Shown here in pieces: positions 1 through 9,800 of a stretch of DNA of 27,246 bases (position 1 is its first letter; the number at the start of each line of letters is the position of its first letter). A program made the translations under genes and the position numbers. The stretch comes from UBA2428 sp002343545 (GTDB lineage: Bacteria > Bdellovibrionota > UBA2428). Where the stretch lies: the NCBI GenBank assembly GCA_937952285.1, contig CALFZE010000034.1, positions 1 through 27,246 on the forward strand. Reading direction: 5' to 3'. The notes beneath the pieces are model-generated. The model was not told the DNA's origin, made no database searches, and saw only the letters and a list, made by a program, of their open reading frames with translations.

Positions 1-35
1 TTTTTTTTGTGGGGAAATGCCTCTAAAACGGAATC

Positions 36-2534
36 GTGAATCCGCGATTCCTCCTGCTTCCCTCGCTCCTTTCCGTCTTGTTTCTCTTCGGCGATCCCAA
101 TCCCGCCCGCGCCGACGCCTTGCCGCCCTCCCTCGAAGCCGCCCGTAAGATTCTCGAGGAAGCCAAAGCGGCCCGGCGCGAAGACGCCCAAAAAGAAGCG
201 GAGAACCGAAACCGCGCCCTGCAGGACGCCGATCGACTGCACGCCGAAGCCCGTCAGAGCGCCGACGAGCCGAAGCTTCGCGCGATCTACGCCGAGAGCT
301 TGTCCCTCTGGCGACAAGCCGTGGACCGAATTCTCGACGGGAGCCAAACGCCGCCGCCGGAGCGAGCCCCGCTCCCCCCGCTGCCGGAAGACGGTGACTT
401 CGACGAACTCCGGGCGGAATTCAACGCCTTCACCCAAGCCGGCGTCGCGGCCCAAAAGGAACTCACGGACCGCGACTTCGCCCTGCTCCTCGCCACGGGG
501 CGACTGCGAGCCGAGACCCTCGCGAAACTCATCGAGTTGGGCGACGAATCCGTACTTTCGCTCAACCAGTCCTACCTCGAGGACCTTCGACGAGAGCTGC
601 GGATCGTCCCCTACCGGCCCATCGCCTACTTCCACCAGAAAGTCCTAAAAATCCAGTCGGAGCTTGGCCGCGGCTTCGACGGACTTTTGAGCCTCCTGCG
701 GGAGGCCTTGGTCCTCCTCGCCTTCCTGATCATTCCCTTCGTTTTTTGGGCCTTCTTCCGACGGGCGACTCGCTTCATCGGCGTCTACCGTGCCAGCCTG
801 CAGAGGTCGGAGCGCCGCTGGGATCCGGCATTCCGCCGCCGCATTCGCTGGCTCGACTGGGTCGATCCCATCCTTCCCTGGGTCGGACTTCTCATCACGA
901 TTCACGTCGCCAAAACGACGATCGACGGTTCCGAAGTCGAGGAAATCGGGGCCATCCTTCCCTACCTTCGCTATTACATTTGGTACCGCCTCTTCTCGAT
1001 CTCGTTGGGCGAGATCCTGAAGTCCGCCTTCCGCAGCGGCTTCGCCGAGAAGGCCCCCAAGGCCGAAGCCACGGCCCGCTTGCTTGGCCGCTTCGCTTTT
1101 CTGAGCGTCTCGGTTCTGCAGTTGACCGAATCCGTCGTTCGCCGCGGCTTGGCCTATCGCCTCGTCCTGGGATTCGTCAGTTGGGCCGGCGTCGCGATCA
1201 TCTTCTGGGCCAGCGCGCGCTGGTCGTCGGAGATTTCGGAGGCGCTCGAGCGTCGCTTCCCCGAGTCCCGCTTCGCCCGACGCCTCGCCGATCTCGCGAG
1301 AACGCCGATCGGTAACCTGCTGTGCCTCCCCATCGTCCTCGCGCTCTTTGGTTTGGGGCTCCTACGCCGCCTCGAGCTTTGGCTCAGCGAATACGAGACG
1401 ACCAAACGGCTCTCGGCCGCCCTTTTTCGCCGGAAAATCGAATCGGCCGCGAAGAAGCGGCGCGGGACCCTCGGCGAAATCGAGGCCCCCTCGAGCTATT
1501 CGAAGTCGTTCCTCGACGGCGCTTCGTCCGACTTCGTCGACGCGCATGGCGCCCTCTTCGAAAAGGTCACGAAGCAATGCGACGCTTGGGTCGAAGGACG
1601 TTCGGAGGCCAACTCCATCGCGCTTTACGGAGACAAGGGCGTCGGAAAATCGCGACTGCTCGCGGAACTCGAACGATCCATGGCCCCTCGCATCCGGGTC
1701 GTGCGCCTCCCCGTTCCCCCGAAGGTCACGACGATGGGCGAGCTGCGCGGCCTCATCGAGCGCGCGACCGGCATCGATTTGGAGGCGGGAGCGGGTCGGC
1801 GTCCCGAGCCGGAGTCGACGCGAATCCTCCTCCTGCTCGACGAAGCCCAGAATCTCTTTCTCGCGAAACCGGGGGCCTTCGAAGCCGCCCGCGGACTTCG
1901 CGAGCTCCTCCTTCGGATGGGGGAGGCCGTTTTCTGGTGCCTCGCCTTCAACCGCTATTCCTGGGCCTATCTTTCGGACACGATCGAACTCGACCAGGCC
2001 TTTCACTTCGTCCACCGAGTCTCGGCGTGGAGCGAAGAAGACATCTCCGCTTTGCTGACGAAGCGGCACGAATCAACCCAGTTCGCGCACACCTACGATG
2101 CCGACCTCTATTCGCTTCAGGGCGTCTCGCTCGGGGAATCCCAGGCCGAAGTCGAATCGCAGTACCACCGCATGATCTGGGATCAATCGCGCGGCAACCC
2201 CCGCATCGCGCAAATGATATGGCTTTCGAGCCTCCGGTCCGCCGGAGAAAAACGGCTCGCCGTGGGCTTGCCCCCGCGACCGGACCTCCGCCGCCTCGAT
2301 TCGCTTTCGGACGACTACTTTTTCGTTTTCGCGGCCATCCTCCGACACGAAAATCTCAACACGAATGAACTGGAAGGCGTCCTGGGACTGAGCTCCACTT
2401 CGCTGCGCGGGATTCTTAGCAAAAGCGAAGAAATGAAAGTGTTGGAACGCTCCCGCGATCGCTACCGCATCAGCCCCCTTTGGCAGGGCCTCATGACGCA
2501 AGTATTGGTCGGCAAAAACATGATCTACGATTGA
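36..2534 (+). CDS. Membrane-anchored AAA ATPase with C-terminal winged helix
   Basis: The 832-residue product starts at GTG. A signal-like hydrophobic segment (about residues 5-20, ending near ARA) is followed by an Ala/Glu/Arg-rich, probably coiled-coil stretch to about residue 85. About six hydrophobic segments then lie between roughly 218 and 450. A cytoplasmic ATPase domain follows, with Walker A GDKGVGKS (about 532-539) and Walker B ILLLLDEAQN (about 597-606), resembling the AAA_16/AAA_22 (Orc/ExeA-like) group. The last 75 residues look like a winged helix. Such proteins usually act as NTP-driven switches; the target here is unknown. The MscS channel gene begins 6 bases after the stop and its ribosome site overlaps the stop, so the two products probably act together. 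No strong Shine-Dalgarno precedes the GTG, so the true start could differ. Confidence 0.8.
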   Translation: MNPRFLLLPSLLSVLFLFGDPNPARADALPPSLEAARKILEEAKAARREDAQKEAENRNRALQDADRLHAEARQSADEPKLRAIYAESLSLWRQAVDRILDGSQTPPPERAPLPPLPEDGDFDELRAEFNAFTQAGVAAQKELTDRDFALLLATGRLRAETLAKLIELGDESVLSLNQSYLEDLRRELRIVPYRPIAYFHQKVLKIQSELGRGFDGLLSLLREALVLLAFLIIPFVFWAFFRRATRFIGVYRASLQRSERRWDPAFRRRIRWLDWVDPILPWVGLLITIHVAKTTIDGSEVEEIGAILPYLRYYIWYRLFSISLGEILKSAFRSGFAEKAPKAEATARLLGRFAFLSVSVLQLTESVVRRGLAYRLVLGFVSWAGVAIIFWASARWSSEISEALERRFPESRFARRLADLARTPIGNLLCLPIVLALFGLGLLRRLELWLSEYETTKRLSAALFRRKIESAAKKRRGTLGEIEAPSSYSKSFLDGASSDFVDAHGALFEKVTKQCDAWVEGRSEANSIALYGDKGVGKSRLLAELERSMAPRIRVVRLPVPPKVTTMGELRGLIERATGIDLEAGAGRRPEPESTRILLLLDEAQNLFLAKPGAFEAARGLRELLLRMGEAVFWCLAFNRYSWAYLSDTIELDQAFHFVHRVSAWSEEDISALLTKRHESTQFAHTYDADLYSLQGVSLGESQAEVESQYHRMIWDQSRGNPRIAQMIWLSSLRSAGEKRLAVGLPPRPDLRRLDSLSDDYFFVFAAILRHENLNTNELEGVLGLSSTSLRGILSKSEEMKVLERSRDRYRISPLWQGLMTQVLVGKNMIYD

Positions 2535-2540
2535 GGATTT

Positions 2541-3374
2541 ATGAACGGCGACGAAATCGACAACCTCAAGAATCTGGTCGGGCTCTTCGAATTCCACAAA
2601 ATCGGAGCGCTCGTCCTCGGCCTCAGCGTTCTATGGCTGCTCATCCGGGGATTGGGCCGTTTCGGCGACAACCTCACGCACCGTTTCCCGGGCAAACGAC
2701 TTTTCGTGCTCCAGATCGTCACGATGGCGATCTTTTCCCTCTATATTTTCGGGGGGACTTTCGTCTTCTACGCGTCTCTCCGCCCGTCCAAGGAGCTCCT
2801 GATCACCCTCGGAGGCAGCGCGGCCGTCGCGATCGGCCTCTCCCTGAAGGACCTCGTCTCTTCACTGATCGCCGGGATCATCCTGCTCTTCGATCGCCCC
2901 TTCCAGGTCGGAGACCGCGTTACCTTCGGCGACACCTACGGCGAGATTCGCTCGATCGGACTGCGCGCCGTGCGTCTCGTCACGCTCGACGACAACCTCG
3001 TGACGATCCCGAACTCGAAGTTCGTCACGGAAGCCGTCGCGTCGGGAAACGCCGGCGCCTTCGACATGATGGTCGTCGTGCCGATGCACGTCGCGCTCGA
3101 AGCCGATCTCGACACGGCCCGACGCCTGCTTCTCGAGGTCGCCTTCACGAGTCGCTACGCCTACCTCGCCAAGCCGCCGGTCATCGTGGCGAGCGAGGTC
3201 GCCACGGCCGGACAGTTCTCGATCAAGCTGGACCTCAAAATGTACGTCTTCGACGTGAAGTACGAGAAGGCCCTTCAAACCGACGTCATCGCGCGGGCGC
3301 AAAAAGCTTTTCTCGAAGCCGACGTGCGCCGCCCGGCCCGTAAGATTCTCTCCGTGCCGAGTTTTCAGCGCTAA
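2541..3374 (+). CDS. MscS-family mechanosensitive ion channel
   Basis: This 277-residue inner-membrane channel has three hydrophobic segments (about 20-40, 54-80 and 85-115). The last is the Gly/Ala-rich pore helix GGSAAVAIGLSLKDL, followed by the MscS signature FDRPFQVGD and the beta-domain segment VTIPNSKF. Length and layout match small-conductance MscS proteins (about 280 residues), which release solutes on hypo-osmotic shock. The start is supported by GAGGAT overlapping the upstream TGA. The gene sits 6 bases behind the AAA ATPase gene, which is unusual for MscS and suggests ATPase-controlled gating or assembly (inference). A probable terminator follows. Confidence 0.93.
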   Translation: MNGDEIDNLKNLVGLFEFHKIGALVLGLSVLWLLIRGLGRFGDNLTHRFPGKRLFVLQIVTMAIFSLYIFGGTFVFYASLRPSKELLITLGGSAAVAIGLSLKDLVSSLIAGIILLFDRPFQVGDRVTFGDTYGEIRSIGLRAVRLVTLDDNLVTIPNSKFVTEAVASGNAGAFDMMVVVPMHVALEADLDTARRLLLEVAFTSRYAYLAKPPVIVASEVATAGQFSIKLDLKMYVFDVKYEKALQTDVIARAQKAFLEADVRRPARKILSVPSFQR

Positions 3375-3381
3375 GGCGTCT

Positions 3382-3410
3382 TCGGGCCTGTTTCGGGCCC
3401 GACGAATTTT
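3382..3410 (+). terminator. Probable rho-independent terminator after the MscS gene
   Basis: A 7-bp stem TCGGGCC (3382-3388) and GGCCCGA (3396-3402) with a 7-base loop is followed by CGAATTTT. It lies 8 bases past the MscS stop and would end the AAA-MscS transcript. The U tract is short, so termination may be partial. Confidence 0.6.
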
Positions 3411-3466
3411 CACGCGCCGCAGTTTCCGCTCGAACTCGCGGCGCCTTCCCCCTAGCCTCCCGCGGC

Positions 3467-4255
3467 ATGCTAAGCACGCCCCCACCGCTCGTTCATGACG
3501 TCGAGTCCCTCGAGCAGGCCTTACGGCCCCGGACCGATCGACTCCTGGCCCATCCGATTTACCGACGCGTGGGCGATCTTTCGCACCTTCGCCGCTTCAT
3601 GAGCTTTCACGCGTTTGCCGTTTGGGATTTCATGAGTCTCCTCAAGTCGCTGCAAACGCGACTGACCGTGACGAGGGTCCCGTGGATTCCGAGCGGCGAT
3701 CCGGCGGCCGCCCGCCTCATCAACGAGATCGTCCTCGTCGAGGAGTCCGACGAAATCGAACCCGGCGTCTACATGAGCCACTATGAGCTCTACCTGCGGG
3801 CCATGCGCGAAGTCGGCGCCAACCTCGACCCCATCGAGGGCTTCGTGCGCCGGGTCGCGGACGGCGCTCCGGTCGACGCGGCCCTCCGCGGCGGCGAGGT
3901 CCCGCCTTTCGTCGCCGATTTCGTTCGGACCTCCCTCGCCCAGTCGCTCGACCCCCTTCACGCCACGGCGGCGGCTTTTCTCTACGGTCGCGAAGACGTC
4001 ATTCCCGAAATGTTCGGGCGCATTCTCCACGGAATCGAGATAGAACTCGGCGCCCGCTGCGAAAGTTTTCGTCTGTACCTGAAACGCCACATCGAGATCG
4101 ACGCGAACGCGCACGCGCCGATGGCGCGCGAGCTCCTGGGACGACTCGGAGGTCAGGATCCCGCCCGATGGAACGAAGCCTTCCGCGCGGCCGAGCGCGC
4201 CCTCGAGGCCCGCGGCGCCCTTTGGGATGCCATCCTGGCCGACGAAGGGGCGTGA
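3467..4255 (+). CDS. DUF3050 family protein (heme-oxygenase-like fold)
   Basis: The 262-residue soluble protein has no signal peptide. Its N-terminal pattern (a LLAHPIYRRV segment, then SFHAFAVWDFMSLLKSLQ) and the later MSHYELYL and HIEIDANAHAPMA segments match my recollection of the DUF3050 family. That family belongs to the heme-oxygenase/TenA-like all-helical superfamily. The conserved Glu, His and Asp residues could be ligands of a di-iron oxidase-type site, but the reaction is unknown. The length is typical. No Shine-Dalgarno precedes the ATG. The gene stands alone between a probable terminator and a hairpin overlapping its stop codon. Confidence 0.82.
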   Translation: MLSTPPPLVHDVESLEQALRPRTDRLLAHPIYRRVGDLSHLRRFMSFHAFAVWDFMSLLKSLQTRLTVTRVPWIPSGDPAAARLINEIVLVEESDEIEPGVYMSHYELYLRAMREVGANLDPIEGFVRRVADGAPVDAALRGGEVPPFVADFVRTSLAQSLDPLHATAAAFLYGREDVIPEMFGRILHGIEIELGARCESFRLYLKRHIEIDANAHAPMARELLGRLGGQDPARWNEAFRAAERALEARGALWDAILADEGA

Positions 4256-4267
4256 CGTTTTCGTCAC
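4252..4267 (+). other. Perfect hairpin overlapping the DUF3050 stop codon
   Basis: GTGACG and CGTCAC form a 6-bp stem around a TTTT loop, and the left arm contains the TGA stop. It lacks a U tract (CCACGGATC follows), so it is at best a rho-assisted pause or an mRNA 3-prime stabiliser. Confidence 0.35.
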
Positions 4268-4378
4268 CACGGATCTTTCCACACTCTTTCCAACTTTGTG
4301 GCGTTAGCTCGAGCGCATCGATTCCGAAGCGTGAATCGACGGGCCGGATACGGATGCCGACCCTCACAAGGAGGAACC

Positions 4379-4966
4379 ATGAAACCTAAACTCGGACTTT
4401 TGCTGGCGTTCGCGATGCCCGCCCTGCCCGCGCTCGCCGAAACGTCGGTCGAACAGGAGCTCGTCGAAACACTCGCACGCCCCGAACGCGATGGCCCCGG
4501 CGCGCGCCGGCCCGACCGGCCGGGCCGGCCGGATCGTCGAGCTCCCGATCGACGCCGCTCCCAACGTCCGACGCTTCCGGCGGCTTGCCGCGAGATCAAG
4601 CCCACGGACGCCCAAAAAGCCGCGATCCGCGATGCCCTCGTCCAACATCGACGCGACGGTATCGCCCTCGCCGCCGCCCTGAAGACCGCGCATCTCGACC
4701 TCGCGACGACTCTGGCCAATCCCTCTTCCACGCGCGAGCAAGCGAACGCCGCCGCCACCAAAGTGAGCGAGGCCCTAGGCGACGTGGCGGAAGCGCGGTC
4801 TTCCCTCAAGCTCGACATCCTCTACAACGTCCTCACGACGGAACAGCGGGAACCCGCGCTCAAGTGCCTCCACGCCATGAAGCCGGGCCATCGACGTGGA
4901 CAAGGCCGTTCCGAGCGACGTGACCACCGCGGCGGTGAACGTCGCGAACATCACCGCCGTCCTTAG
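4379..4966 (+). CDS. Spy/CpxP-like periplasmic protein
   Basis: The start is the ATG at 4379, just behind a perfect AAGGAGG (4368-4374). The frame is open further upstream but without a ribosome site. The 195-residue product has a classic signal peptide ending ALPALA-ET. A low-complexity Arg/Pro/Asp linker lies at about 40-62, then a helical domain with the LTTEQR motif (about 152-157). This is the LTxxQ signature of the Spy/CpxP/CnrX group of periplasmic chaperones and metal or envelope-stress sensors. A basic Arg/His/Gly-rich tail of about 25 residues ends the protein and could bind metal or polyanions. No sensor kinase or metal transporter is adjacent, so its partner is unknown. Confidence 0.75.
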   Translation: MKPKLGLLLAFAMPALPALAETSVEQELVETLARPERDGPGARRPDRPGRPDRRAPDRRRSQRPTLPAACREIKPTDAQKAAIRDALVQHRRDGIALAAALKTAHLDLATTLANPSSTREQANAAATKVSEALGDVAEARSSLKLDILYNVLTTEQREPALKCLHAMKPGHRRGQGRSERRDHRGGERREHHRRP

Positions 4967-5068
4967 GTCCCCCAAACCCGGGGCTCGGAACCCTTGTCAC
5001 TTGCCACGAAGCGCGACATCCTCCGAGCTCCGGGGTCCCCTTTTCAACGCACCGGATCTCTTTCGCCT

Positions 5069-5074
5069 TACAAT
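5069..5074 (+). promoter_or_regulatory. Possible -10 element for the S41 protease gene
   Basis: TACAAT (5 of 6 consensus) lies in a relatively AT-rich patch of the 176-base gap before the protease. No convincing -35 is present at 16-18 bases. Transcription would begin near 5081, close to ATG codons at 5082 and 5092. The rest of the gap shows only weak GC-rich dyads. Confidence 0.3.
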
Positions 5075-5142
5075 AACTTTCATGCGACCCCATGTCCGAA
5101 GCGTCACTGGACTCTTCGTCCTTCTCAAGTAAAACGCCAGGC

Positions 5143-6783
5143 GTGATCAAAAATCTCGTTGCCATCACCCTGCTTGCTTCGATCCAAGTCCCGGCGCTCG
5201 CGAACCGCGCGCTCACCGAGGCCGAACGCCTCGCGGACTTCAACCAACTCGTCTACCGGATCGAGTCGAACTACGGCCCCCTCAAGCTGAAGCCCACGTC
5301 GATTGGCCTCGACATGGAGCACCTCAAAGCGCGCTACCGCGACGAAGTCGTGAAGGCGCGAACGAACGGCGAGTTTTATTACACGATCGTGCGCTTCGTC
5401 GCCGAGTTCAAGGACGGGCACTTCGGCGCGCAAGTCCCCACGACCCGCCGGGCGGCGCTGCCCTTCTCGACGGATCTCGTCGAAGGCAAAGTCCTCATCG
5501 ACCAAATCGAGCGGACGATGCTCCCGGAACTGATTTTCCCGTACGAACGCGGCGACGAAGTCATCGAAATGGGTGGCCGCTCGGCCCCGCAGCTTTTGGA
5601 CTTTCTTTCTCGCCATGTGAGCTCGGGATACGAGCTCAGCGCGCGTCGCACGGCCGCCATGATGTTTACCGTGCGCTCGGGCGCCATCGTCCCCGTGCCG
5701 GAAGGCAAGGTTCTCATCAAGATCCGTCGGGTCTCGGGAGAAATCGGAGAAGTTTCGCTCCCCTGGATCCACACCGGCGACGCCATCGACGAGGACGTGC
5801 TTCCCGATTTCGGCGACGCCCCCAAAATTTTCTCCACGAAGTTCCCCCTCGTCCCGAAGGTCATCGCGGACCTCGGCAATCTTTCGATCCGTGACGATCT
5901 CGTCGCGATCCTCGGCCCCGAACGCCTTGAGCGTTCCTACCGTTGCTCCGGCCTCACGCGCATCGAACCGCCCGAGGGTGCGAAGCCCATCCAACTCACT
6001 CCCTTCGTGGCTTACACTTACCCCACGGCGAAGGGCGAAGTCGGTTACCTTCGCCTTCCGCACTACATGCCGCAGGGTCCCTCGGGCGAACCCCTCTTCG
6101 AGGAATACCTTTCTCGCTACACGCATGTCGTACGCCAACTCGAAGCCCGTACCGTCGGCCTCGTCATCGACCAGGACCACAATTGCGGCGGCAGCGTGGA
6201 CTACCTCGAATCCATCGCGGGCCTCTTCGTCGAGCAGCCTCATTCAGGGCTGGAATTCCAGTTCCTCGCGAACAAGGAAAGCTTCCTTAGCTTCAACCAA
6301 GCTCTCGGCCAGACGCCGGCCGGCACGCTCGAGCATGGCCTCGTCAAGAACCTCGTCGACCTCACGCGGACGGCTTGGAACCGCGGAGATTTCCTCACGG
6401 AGAAGTCCACCTTCCACCCCGGGGAAAAGTTGTACCCCTCGCCCTACCGCTACACGAAGCCCGTCATCGTCTTGATCGACGAGCTGTCGGGATCGGGCGG
6501 CGATGCCTTCCCGGCCATGATGCAAGGCCTCGGACGCGCCAAGCTCGTGGGGACGCGAACCTCGGGACTCGGCGGTCACGTCAACGCGCAGGCGCCGCTC
6601 AACTACAGCGGCATCGCTTACCGGATGACGCGTTCGCTCTTCTTCCACCCGAACGGGACGCCGATCGAGAACAACGGCGCGACGCCGGATTTTCCCTACG
6701 CCATCACGCGAGACGACTTCGTGAACGGCTACCGGGCTTATCGCGAGTTCTACACGCAGAAGTTGCTCGAGCAGATTCCGTAA
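5143..6783 (+). CDS. Exported S41 family serine protease
   Basis: I favour the GTG at 5143 because it puts a basic n-region and signal peptide (IKNLVAITLLAS, ending PALA) first. An in-frame ATG at 5092 would add an acidic 17-residue extension. Neither has a clear Shine-Dalgarno. The product is about 546 residues. The S41 core is seen at DQDHNCGG (about 344-351) and at DELSGSGGDAFP, with the predicted nucleophile Ser near residue 451, then LVGTRTSGLGGH. The CtpA-type catalytic Lys expected at GxxTxGKG is absent, so this is more like the tricorn/CPAF branch that uses His and Glu. No PDZ domain is obvious. It probably cleaves proteins in the periplasm or outside the cell. It converges on the LamG gene with only 24 bases between stops. 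Confidence 0.85.
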   Translation: MIKNLVAITLLASIQVPALANRALTEAERLADFNQLVYRIESNYGPLKLKPTSIGLDMEHLKARYRDEVVKARTNGEFYYTIVRFVAEFKDGHFGAQVPTTRRAALPFSTDLVEGKVLIDQIERTMLPELIFPYERGDEVIEMGGRSAPQLLDFLSRHVSSGYELSARRTAAMMFTVRSGAIVPVPEGKVLIKIRRVSGEIGEVSLPWIHTGDAIDEDVLPDFGDAPKIFSTKFPLVPKVIADLGNLSIRDDLVAILGPERLERSYRCSGLTRIEPPEGAKPIQLTPFVAYTYPTAKGEVGYLRLPHYMPQGPSGEPLFEEYLSRYTHVVRQLEARTVGLVIDQDHNCGGSVDYLESIAGLFVEQPHSGLEFQFLANKESFLSFNQALGQTPAGTLEHGLVKNLVDLTRTAWNRGDFLTEKSTFHPGEKLYPSPYRYTKPVIVLIDELSGSGGDAFPAMMQGLGRAKLVGTRTSGLGGHVNAQAPLNYSGIAYRMTRSLFFHPNGTPIENNGATPDFPYAITRDDFVNGYRAYREFYTQKLLEQIP

Positions 6784-6807
6784 CGCGCGCGACCGAATTA
6801 CGCCCCC

Positions 6808-9800
6808 TCAGGGCTCGCAGAGCTTCGCCGCGAAGCGGCCCTGGAACGCGGCGCAGTTCTGCAGAACCTCGTCGGCGTCGAGCGCCCGATCGTAGACGGA
6901 AATCACCGCCATATCGCCCCGGAAGGGGTACGTGTTATTGAGCATCGTTCCGATCTCGAGCGGCGCCGCCGGCGCGGAAGTCATCGTGGCCCCCGCCGTG
7001 GTCAGTGCGCGATCCAGGCGTCCGTCGATGTAGTAACGAAGGCTCTTCGTCGCGGCATGGAAAGTCACGGCGACGTTCGACCACTCGGCCGGCGGGAGCG
7101 ACGTGGTCGAGGAGTTCGACCAGCTTTCGTTGGCCCCGCTCACGTAGAGCGAAGGTTTGAGCGTATTCGCGTCGAAGGCGAGCAGGTAGTTATAGGGGTT
7201 CGACCCTTTGCCCATGAGCGCCTGGTAGCCCGAGTTCCCGCCGACGCCCGCCGGCCGAACCCAAAGCTGGATACTCACGCCGTTCGCGACGGTCAGCGCC
7301 GGATTCGCGGCGAAGCTCAGGTAATCCGCGTTCGGCTGCGCCGCGTAGCCGTCGAAACTCAACCGGTAGGGATCATCCACGGCGCCGCTCCCGTTCCATC
7401 CGCTCGAGGCCCCGCAACCCGTGAAGTTCGTCAGCGGGCCGAGAAGCTGATTGTCGGACAGGTCCTTCCACGACGTAAGCGCGCATCCCGCCGCCGGCGG
7501 GCCGAGCCCGTCCGCGAGCTCCGCGTCGAGATGAAGGATGTTCCCGTCGAGGACCCGCGGAGGCGTCGCGCGGTACTTGGGCCGAGTTTTCGCGGCCAGT
7601 GCCGCGATGGAAGCCGCGTCGGCCGTTTCGTAAATTCTGAGGTCGCCGATCTCTCCGGTCCATCCGTCGCCGCCCGAGGCCGTCGCGCCCAGCAGGAGAC
7701 TCGTCGAGCCCGCGAGGTCTCCCTCGTAGTTTCGCTCGCAGCTGAGCGCGCCGTTAACGTAGAACTTGAGACTTTTGTCCGCGTCCTTCACGTGCGCGCC
7801 CAAGTGCACCCACTCGTTCTCCAAGATGGGCGTGCTCGACGAACATCCCGCCACCCCGGACCCGATTTCCCTCACTTGCTCCGGCGTCAGGACGGTATCG
7901 AAGAGCGCAACTTCGTCCAGGCGCCCCTGGAAGCCGTACGTATGGCCGATCATCGTTCCGATCTCGAGGGGACTCGACGCGCACGTTTCGACGTTTGATC
8001 CACCCGTGGTGTAACTGCCCGCCGCCTCGCCGTTGACGTAGTATCGGAGCGACTTCGTCGCCGGGTCGAAGGTCGCGGCCACGTGATTCCAAGCGTTCAG
8101 CGTCGCCGCGACGGTCGCGCGATTTGCCCACGAAGCGTTCGCCGTGCTCATGTAAAGAGAAGGATAAAGGGTCCCGTTGTCGAGAACGAAGAGATAGCAA
8201 TAGTTCGGATTGCCCGACCCCTTCCCGAGGATAGCCCGATAACTCGTCGAGCTCGTCGGGTAGATCCAGGCCGAAACACTGAACCCCGACGGAAAGTTCA
8301 GGTGGTTCGAGTGCGCGACGTCGACGTAACTCGCCCCGTTGCTCGCGAAGCCCGCCGCGCGACCTCCCCCGAGTTGGGAGGAAGCCGCCAGCGCGCGCGC
8401 CACCCCCGCCGAGAAAGTCCCGTGCAGACCGAGGGACGACGTATCCGCGGCCCCCGAAACCGCCGCACTTTCCTCGAAGCGCCAGTACCCTTTCGGATTC
8501 CGCCCGAGCACGACGTCTTCGTAGGTACCCGCGAGGCCCCCCACTCCAACCTGATAGTGGCCATCCGTGCTCTGCCGCACGACGAAGCCGCCGCCGCTCT
8601 CGCCGCCGTTGCCGAAAAGATGGGCCTTCGCGACTTCGCGATCACCCGCCTTAACCCAGGCGCTCACCATGAACTCGCTACGCGCGCTCAGCCCCGCGCC
8701 GAAATCCACGCGATCGCCGCTCGGACCGTGGAAGGCCAAAGCGTAGGGGGAGGCCAAGCTGCCGTCACCGACCCATCCTCGCGTCCAGAGGCCCGAACGG
8801 AGGACGCCGTCCCACGATGACCCGAGGAGACTTAAGTTCTTCCACACGCCCCCGAAGGGGCCGTTCGACGCGTTCGACAGGAGATTCGCGAAAGACGCAT
8901 CGAACTCGGCGATCAACCCGACCCGCGCGTAGCCCAGGGCCACGTCGACGACGAAAATCTCCTCGTCCGACCGTTCACCGAACCACGTACCGGTGACTTT
9001 GAACTCGAAAGGCCCTTGGAGATCCGCGTCGGGAGTCCAACTCAGCGTTCCGGTCGAAGTTCCGAAGACGAGCCCGCCGAGCGTTCCGCAGTCCGCGCCC
9101 GCCACCACCGCTCCGTCGACGACCCGATCAAATCGACACGAGTAGACCATGGCATCATCGGACCCGCTTACGACGTTATCGAGATCAATCGCCGGGTTCA
9201 TCGCTTGTCCGGCCGTCACGAAGTGGGCGGGAAACCCGCGGTTCGCGATCGTCGTCAGGACCGGCGCCGGACGCGTCGTCGCCGACGCCGTGGCCGAGGT
9301 CGTCGTCACGACTCCGAGAGCATCCGTCGCCTGCACCTTGAAGGTATAGGCCGTGTTGGGTTCCAAATCCGAAACCGTCACGGAAGACGCTCCGGCGAGC
9401 GCGGTTTTCCGCAGGATCGCGCCACTCGGGGTTTGCTGAAAGACAAGAAAGTTGGCCGCATCGGCATTGGCCAGCCAGCGCACGCGCAGACTCGTACTGC
9501 GAACTTCGTCGATCGAATCGATGCCCGCGAACTCGAGGGGCGTCACGCCGGTCCCCAAGAAACCCATCGACGAAACGTAGGTCGAATCGAGGGAACTGAT
9601 GGAGTAGCCCACCGAAAGTGCGTTCGAGAAGGCTCCGCCGAGAGTTGGCGCGAAGCGAACGGTCGCGGCGCAGCCTTCTTTCGGTGCCAGCACCGCGGGA
9701 CAGTCGTGACCGATGAGCGAGTACTGGCTGTTCGTCGCGGAGACGGACGTGACGCGAACTTCGAGCCGGGAAACGTTCTTGATGGCGATCACGGCTTCGG

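Noticed and set aside
1..8. Run of eight T at the left edge
   Set aside because: It may be the tail of a terminator of an upstream plus-strand gene, but the stem would lie outside the window.
5125..6243. A 372-codon minus-strand frame inside the S41 protease gene
   Set aside because: Antisense shadow; the plus strand carries clear S41 motifs.
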